DNA of 11,968 bases. It comes from a bacterium (lineage in GTDB: Bacteria > Bacillota > Bacilli > Lactobacillales > Streptococcaceae). Position 1 is the first letter of the stretch. Every line of letters begins with the position of its first letter. Below, one piece after another: positions 9,301-11,968 of this stretch. Where the stretch lies: NCBI GenBank assembly GCA_905221235.1, contig CAJNCJ010000026.1:1-11968 (forward strand), written 5' to 3'. Below the pieces are notes generated by a model. It made no database searches. It was not told the DNA's origin and worked only from the letters and a program-made list of their open reading frames with translations. Made by a program: the position numbers and the translations under genes.

Positions 9301-9329
9301 ATTATACTATTTTTTACATAATTAAACAA
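9301..9329 (-). promoter_or_regulatory. Putative sigma-A promoter for the giant surface protein gene
   Basis: On the minus strand a TTGTTT box (9329-9324) is separated by 17 nt from a perfect TATAAT (9306-9301). The predicted start site near 9294 places the 9-bp array at the very 5' end of a leader of about 187 nt. A weaker alternative closer to the gene is TTGAAG-N19-TATATT, with its -10 at 9129-9134, which would give a leader of about 15 nt. The distal promoter has the better spacing and -10 box. Confidence 0.55.
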
Positions 9330-9540
9330 CTATAAACCCGTTTATCTCATCAAATAAAATTAAAAATTTTTAATATACATAATATGTTATTGTATTAGTG
9401 AATCAAGAACAAAAAAGCGATTCCTCCTCTACCTATAAAATAAATCCATCATCTCCTATCACATCAGTTGATTTATATTCATTGTAGCTCCTGGAATTTT
9501 TCTCGAGAATATCGAGTAAATATCAGGTGAAACGTATACA
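9330..9540. other. AT-rich intergenic stretch with no gene seen
   Basis: I see no supportable reading frame on either strand here. A perfect short inverted repeat, CTCGA-gaata-TCGAG (about 9502-9516), is the only structure I noted. The part nearest 9540 may be further decayed sequence downstream of the tnpB remnant, but I cannot match it to anything. Confidence 0.5.
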
Positions 9541-9690
9541 TCCACCACAAAAGAGAAAAACTTGATCTGAAAAGGGATCTAATTCCAATTAGCTTTTAAC
9601 TAAATAGACTAAGGAGTCTATTCTCTGCCACCTATATGTCTCGCCACAAACAAGGTAAACTTGACCTAAATCGCTTAGTTGAATCATCAT
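9541..9690 (-). pseudogene. tnpB: Remnant of IS66-family tnpB (Orf2), N-terminal part, broken by a stop
   Basis: Read from the ATG at 9690, the frame gives MMIQLSDLGQVYLVCG, then I-D-S-L-V-Y-L-V-K-S, a TAA stop at 9591-9589, and, still in frame, L-E-L-D-P-F-S-D-Q-V-F-L-F-C-G-G. This matches, from memory, the conserved start of IS66-family TnpB (Q-L-S-x-L-G-Q-V-Y-L-V-C-G, I-D-S-L-A-Y-L-V, D-P-F-S-G-Q-V-F-L-F-C-G-G). TnpB is a small accessory protein of IS66 transposition, normally about 110-120 residues. Here similarity ends after about 50 codons and a second stop follows. A GGAGGAAAGG ribosome site precedes the start, and an upstream frame ends in a TGA overlapping the start codons, as expected for coupled tnpA-tnpB. 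I did not recognise tnpA, tnpC or terminal repeats. Confidence 0.82.
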
Positions 9691-9850
9691 AGTATAATAC
9701 CTTTCCTCCGATAATTATTTTTATCTAATTTACCGGTAGTTTGGGAATTGTGATATATTCCTTGTTATGACTTGACTGCACTTATTTTATAGCAAATAGT
9801 ATATTAGGCAAAAAACTCAATTTCAGGAGAAAATGAAGTAAATCTTCCAA

Positions 9851-9896
9851 CAATAAAACGCATAATATCAAGGTTCAACACCTGATACTATGCGTT
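9851..9896 (-). terminator. Hairpin terminator downstream of the DUF1524 gene
   Basis: The arms AACGCATAATATCAAGG (9857-9873) and CCTGATACTATGCGTT (9881-9896) pair with one mismatch and one bulge around the loop TTCAACA. On the minus strand the stem is followed by TTTTATTG, a reasonable U-tract. It lies about 160 nt past the DUF1524 stop. It may instead be a dispersed palindromic element that also terminates transcription. Confidence 0.6.
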
Positions 9897-10056
9897 CTTC
9901 TGATTTCCAAGACTTTTTCCCCAGCATCTTCATTGACTCTATACAATCTGCAAAGGTAAACCCTCACCAAATTGTATGAAAGATATGGATTTTATAAAAG
10001 ATGAGAAAAGTTAAAGTTAAAATCTATAGGCAATTTAATGCCAATGAACACCGATT

Positions 10057-10704
10057 CTATCCTTGGGCATCTATAAATTCATGTAATTTATCTTGCAATA
10101 ATTTTCCTCTATCTTTTATAAAGATATCATATATAGATTTATTTATTTCCTTCTCTCGCTCACATATATCTTTTTTTGAAATATGCACTTTATCTATTTT
10201 AAATATATCATTAATTTTTAAATATTTTTCCTCACAAGTTAAACCTTCCTTCTTTTTAGCAAATGATCCATTACTAATCTCTTGATTTGTTTTTTTGGTT
10301 AACAAAGTCAGATTACCGATTCTATTTTTCAACATAGAATTTTTTTTATTAAATTGATTAAAGTACGGATTTTGAGGAACAATATGTTCGATTTCCCATA
10401 TCGAATCTTCATTAAATCTATATTTTTTTAAAAGAGTATTGATATCACTTTCAGAATCAAACAAAGAAAGACATATAAAAATGAATCTTGTAAACTTTCT
10501 ATGCTTACTATAAAAATTGGAGATATTTGGGGAAACATAGTATTCATAGATAGTATAATGCCTTCTCACATAATTTATAAGATAATCAGCTAATTCATCA
10601 ACATTTTTTAAACTAGGATTCTCTTCTTGATTTTTTCCTTTTAAATCTGCAATTATGTATCTATCAAACATTAAGTTTAAATAATCATCATAATTATTTT
10701 TCAT
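10057..10704 (-). CDS. Stand-alone DUF1524 (GmrSD C-terminal, HNH/His-Me finger) nuclease-domain protein
   Basis: The 215-residue product starts at an ATG preceded by AAAGGGAG about 11 nt upstream, with an in-frame TGA just above the start, so the frame is not an open continuation of a longer gene. Residues 102-111 read I-W-E-I-E-H-I-V-P-Q. They are followed by R-I-G-N-L-T-L-L (128-135), N140, and S-N-G-S-F-A-K-K-K (144-152). This is the DUF1524 signature, in which the His of E-H-I-x-P-Q (H107) belongs to the nuclease active site. In GmrSD-type type IV restriction enzymes this domain is the C-terminal half of a protein of roughly 550-700 residues, with DUF262 in front. Here DUF262 is absent. 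The gene may be the surviving 3' part of such an enzyme or a genuine DUF1524-only protein. It is clearly more AT-rich than the surface genes on either side, which suggests transfer. The nuclease-domain call is firm; activity and target are unknown. Confidence 0.82.
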   Translation of the reverse strand: MKNNYDDYLNLMFDRYIIADLKGKNQEENPSLKNVDELADYLINYVRRHYTIYEYYVSPNISNFYSKHRKFTRFIFICLSLFDSESDINTLLKKYRFNEDSIWEIEHIVPQNPYFNQFNKKNSMLKNRIGNLTLLTKKTNQEISNGSFAKKKEGLTCEEKYLKINDIFKIDKVHISKKDICEREKEINKSIYDIFIKDRGKLLQDKLHEFIDAQG

Positions 10705-10776
10705 ACTTACAGTGTCTCCCTTTCAAAATCTCTTTTACTTTTAGTGTATTAGCTCGAAAATGTTAACTAATAGATC

Positions 10777-11058
10777 CTATGATCTTGTATCTAAATAAAT
10801 TTTCCAACCGCTATCTCTGATAATAATCGTATCATTTTCGAAATCCACAACTATTCTATCACTAAAACTTAATGGAGGATTATCTCCAAATCGCACTCTA
10901 AGGCTTTCTTCATCCCATCTTATCAATAAGGCACCATTGTAATATCTCACATTAACATGTCCTGTAGTCCTCCTATTATCACGTTCAAGCCTATAAATCC
11001 AATACCAACTTGTTCCGTTTATTTCACTCAAAATATCTCTTAATCTATATTCAACCAT
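10777..11058 (-). CDS. Hypothetical protein, 93 residues
   Basis: I do not recognise this protein. The ATG at 11058-11056 is preceded by AAAGGAG (11075-11069) with a 10-nt spacer, a good ribosome site. The sequence is rich in short alternating hydrophobic/charged stretches (V-N-V-R-Y-Y-N-G, L-L-I-R-W, I-V-V-D-F, T-I-I-I) with several Trp and Tyr, suggesting a small mostly beta fold. There is no signal peptide or membrane segment. It lies 72 nt upstream of the DUF1524 gene on the same strand with no obvious terminator between, so co-transcription is likely. A role as partner or regulator of the nuclease is possible but unsupported by any motif. Confidence 0.7.
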   Translation of the reverse strand: MVEYRLRDILSEINGTSWYWIYRLERDNRRTTGHVNVRYYNGALLIRWDEESLRVRFGDNPPLSFSDRIVVDFENDTIIIRDSGWKIYLDTRS

Positions 11059-11084
11059 ATCAAAATTTCTCCTTTACGCCTTGA

Positions 11085-11098
11085 TTAAAGCGCTTACA
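11085..11098 (-). promoter_or_regulatory. cre-like palindrome upstream of the 93-residue gene
   Basis: The minus strand reads TGTAAGCGCTTTAA, fitting the CcpA consensus TGWAARCGYTWNCW at all positions but one (A instead of C near the end). It lies about 10 nt upstream of the AAAGGAG site, where CcpA binding would block transcription or elongation. I see no convincing promoter next to it. A one-mismatch match can occur by chance. Confidence 0.4.
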
Positions 11099-11115
11099 TT
11101 TATTCTAAAGAAAGG

Positions 11116-11151
11116 CGGATAGAAAGTAGCTTTTAAACTTCTTTCTATCCG
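11116..11151 (-). terminator. Hairpin terminator of the right-hand surface protein gene
   Basis: CGGATAGAAAG (11116-11126) and CTTTCTATCCG (11141-11151) are perfect 11-bp arms around a 14-nt loop, starting about 55 nt after the stop codon. On the minus strand the stem runs into CCTTTCTTT, a moderate T-rich tract. The position fits termination of the upstream surface gene. Confidence 0.7.
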
Positions 11152-11206
11152 TTACTTCCTCTAAGAATTAACACAACCCATTTTCAGTTCAATTTAATGA
11201 CTCATC

Positions 11207-11968
11207 TTAATTGTTTCGTGTTTCTTCTTCATCGTCTTTCTTCTTTTTAGCAAATAGCAAACCAAATGCTCCAAGAAGAGAGAGAGCTCCTAATGCACCT
11301 GTAGCACGATCTGCTTTCGTACCAGTATTTGGCAATACTGCTTGATTTTGAGAAGGAGCTACCTGAGCATCAACTGTTTGAGTTGATTGTTCAGCCTGTT
11401 TGGTATCTGGCACAGTAGGTTTTTCTGTTTCAGGTTTACGTTCTGTGTTATCAGTTGGTACTTCAGGTGTTGGTTGTGGTGTGTTATCTCCACCTTGTTG
11501 TTCCCCATTACCTTCTGGTTTAGTTGGAGTAACTTTTCTGAAGACATGAGTTACAACATCACCTTCTTCATTAACATCTGTTCTTACAAATACGTAACCT
11601 TCAATTTCACCATGTTCAAATGCTTCATTCGCTTCACCTAATACTGCTGGAGCTTTCGCATCTGCTGGCTTCAATTCATTACCTTGTTCATCAATCCATT
11701 TAGTGATGATTAACTTAACTTTTGGTATTTCTACTGGATCTGGAAGTTCTCCATTTACTCCACCGTTGAATTCTGGTAATTCAACTGTTGGCGGATCTAT
11801 TAAGTTCCCGTTTCCATCCACTCCGTTTGACGAGATTGGACCTGTGTATTCTGGGGTTTCTGTTTGAACTTCTGGTTCACCTTTTTTACTTGTTGGGCCA
11901 TACGTTGTAGTCTCTGTAGGAGTGACCGTTCCTGTCTTAGGATCTACTTTGTACGTTGTCGTAGTAGT
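11207..11968 (-). CDS. LPXTG cell-wall-anchored surface protein, C-terminal part (start outside window)
   Basis: The frame is open from the right edge (11968) to the TAA at 11209-11207, giving 253 residues; the GTG at 11821 is internal and not the start. It begins with a Thr-rich stretch around V-D-P-K-T-G-T-V-T-P, then has P-E-Y-T-G and P-E-F-N-G-G-V-N-G-E-L-P spacers. Next comes a domain of about 65 residues beginning K-V-K-L-I-I-T-K-W-I-D-E-Q-G-N-E-L and ending V-V-T-H-V-F-R-K-V, resembling the MucBP-like repeats of streptococcal surface proteins. A Pro/Thr/Glu/Gln-rich wall-spanning region follows. The anchor is LPNTG (codons at 11335-11321), a hydrophobic segment G-A-L-G-A-L-S-L-L-G-A-F-G-L-L-F-A, and a KKKK-D-D-E-E-E tail. 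Sortase A would cleave between T and G and attach the protein to peptidoglycan. The anchor is certain; the function of the missing N-terminal part cannot be judged from here. Confidence 0.95.
   Translation of the reverse strand, partial: TTTTTYKVDPKTGTVTPTETTTYGPTSKKGEPEVQTETPEYTGPISSNGVDGNGNLIDPPTVELPEFNGGVNGELPDPVEIPKVKLIITKWIDEQGNELKPADAKAPAVLGEANEAFEHGEIEGYVFVRTDVNEEGDVVTHVFRKVTPTKPEGNGEQQGGDNTPQPTPEVPTDNTERKPETEKPTVPDTKQAEQSTQTVDAQVAPSQNQAVLPNTGTKADRATGALGALSLLGAFGLLFAKKKKDDEEETRNN

Noticed and set aside
9603..9622. Perfect inverted repeat AATAGACT-AAGG-AGTCTATT
   Set aside because: It lies inside the tnpB remnant and overlaps codons of the conserved I-D-S-L segment, with no T-tract after it on either strand. 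It is more likely a product of decay than a regulatory site.
9868..9963. Minus-strand open stretch of about 31 codons ending in S-E-E-R-I-V-S-G-V-E-P
   Set aside because: It has no start and no recognised homology, and its end coincides with the terminator hairpin. It might be a gene tail or transposase scrap but cannot be supported.
10001..10285. Plus-strand ORF of 94 codons opposite the DUF1524 gene
   Set aside because: It lies antisense to a frame with a clear domain signature and shows no domain of its own.
11359..11547. Minus-strand ORF of 62 codons inside the LPXTG protein gene
   Set aside because: It is a different frame of the Pro/Thr/Gln-rich wall region and has no features of a real gene.

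Overview
The window looks like a low-GC Gram-positive chromosome, most likely a Streptococcus of the mitis/oralis/pneumoniae group. The basis is an N-terminal signal peptide with the FSIRK variant of the YSIRK motif, a sortase LPNTG anchor, strong AGGAGG ribosome sites, and the remnant of an IS66-type tnpB. The species call is inference. All genes I can support lie on the minus strand, so the reading order runs from high to low coordinates.

Layout from right to left. (1) 11968-11207 is the C-terminal 253 codons of a cell-wall-anchored surface protein whose start lies beyond the right edge. It is followed by a hairpin terminator at 11116-11151. (2) 11098-10057 is a small AT-rich island: a cre-like palindrome, an unrecognised 93-residue ORF, and a 215-residue protein carrying the DUF1524 / GmrSD C-terminal HNH-type nuclease signature but no DUF262 half. 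A hairpin with a T-tract at 9851-9896 probably ends this unit. (3) 9850-9108 is non-coding or decayed sequence. It holds a broken IS66 tnpB (9690-9541), a good promoter (TTGTTT-N17-TATAAT), and, starting where transcription should begin, 8.7 copies of a 9-bp tandem repeat (9221-9298). (4) 9107-1 is one uninterrupted frame of 3035 codons, running off the left edge, for a giant modular surface protein. Its stop and presumed anchor are outside the window.

The giant protein reads, from the N terminus: YSIRK signal peptide, helical stalk, Ig-like domains, a unique aromatic-rich globular module, a Rib-like domain, two copies of a large four-part Ig-like block with an extra single domain between them, five 123-residue units each combining an Ig-like part with an Asp-rich thrombospondin-type-3-like calcium motif, and then at least seven copies of an 89- to 97-residue Pro/Lys/Gly-rich repeat. 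This is the expected plan of a sortase-anchored fibrillar adhesin: an N-terminal binding head held away from the wall by a long repetitive stalk. The binding function is inference. The apparent plus-strand ORFs opposite this gene are shadows of its codon pattern.

The items most worth a second look are the 9-bp repeat array in the predicted 5' leader of the giant adhesin gene, the isolated DUF1524 nuclease with its unknown small neighbour, and the exact periodicities (267, 369 and about 1650 nt) inside the giant gene.
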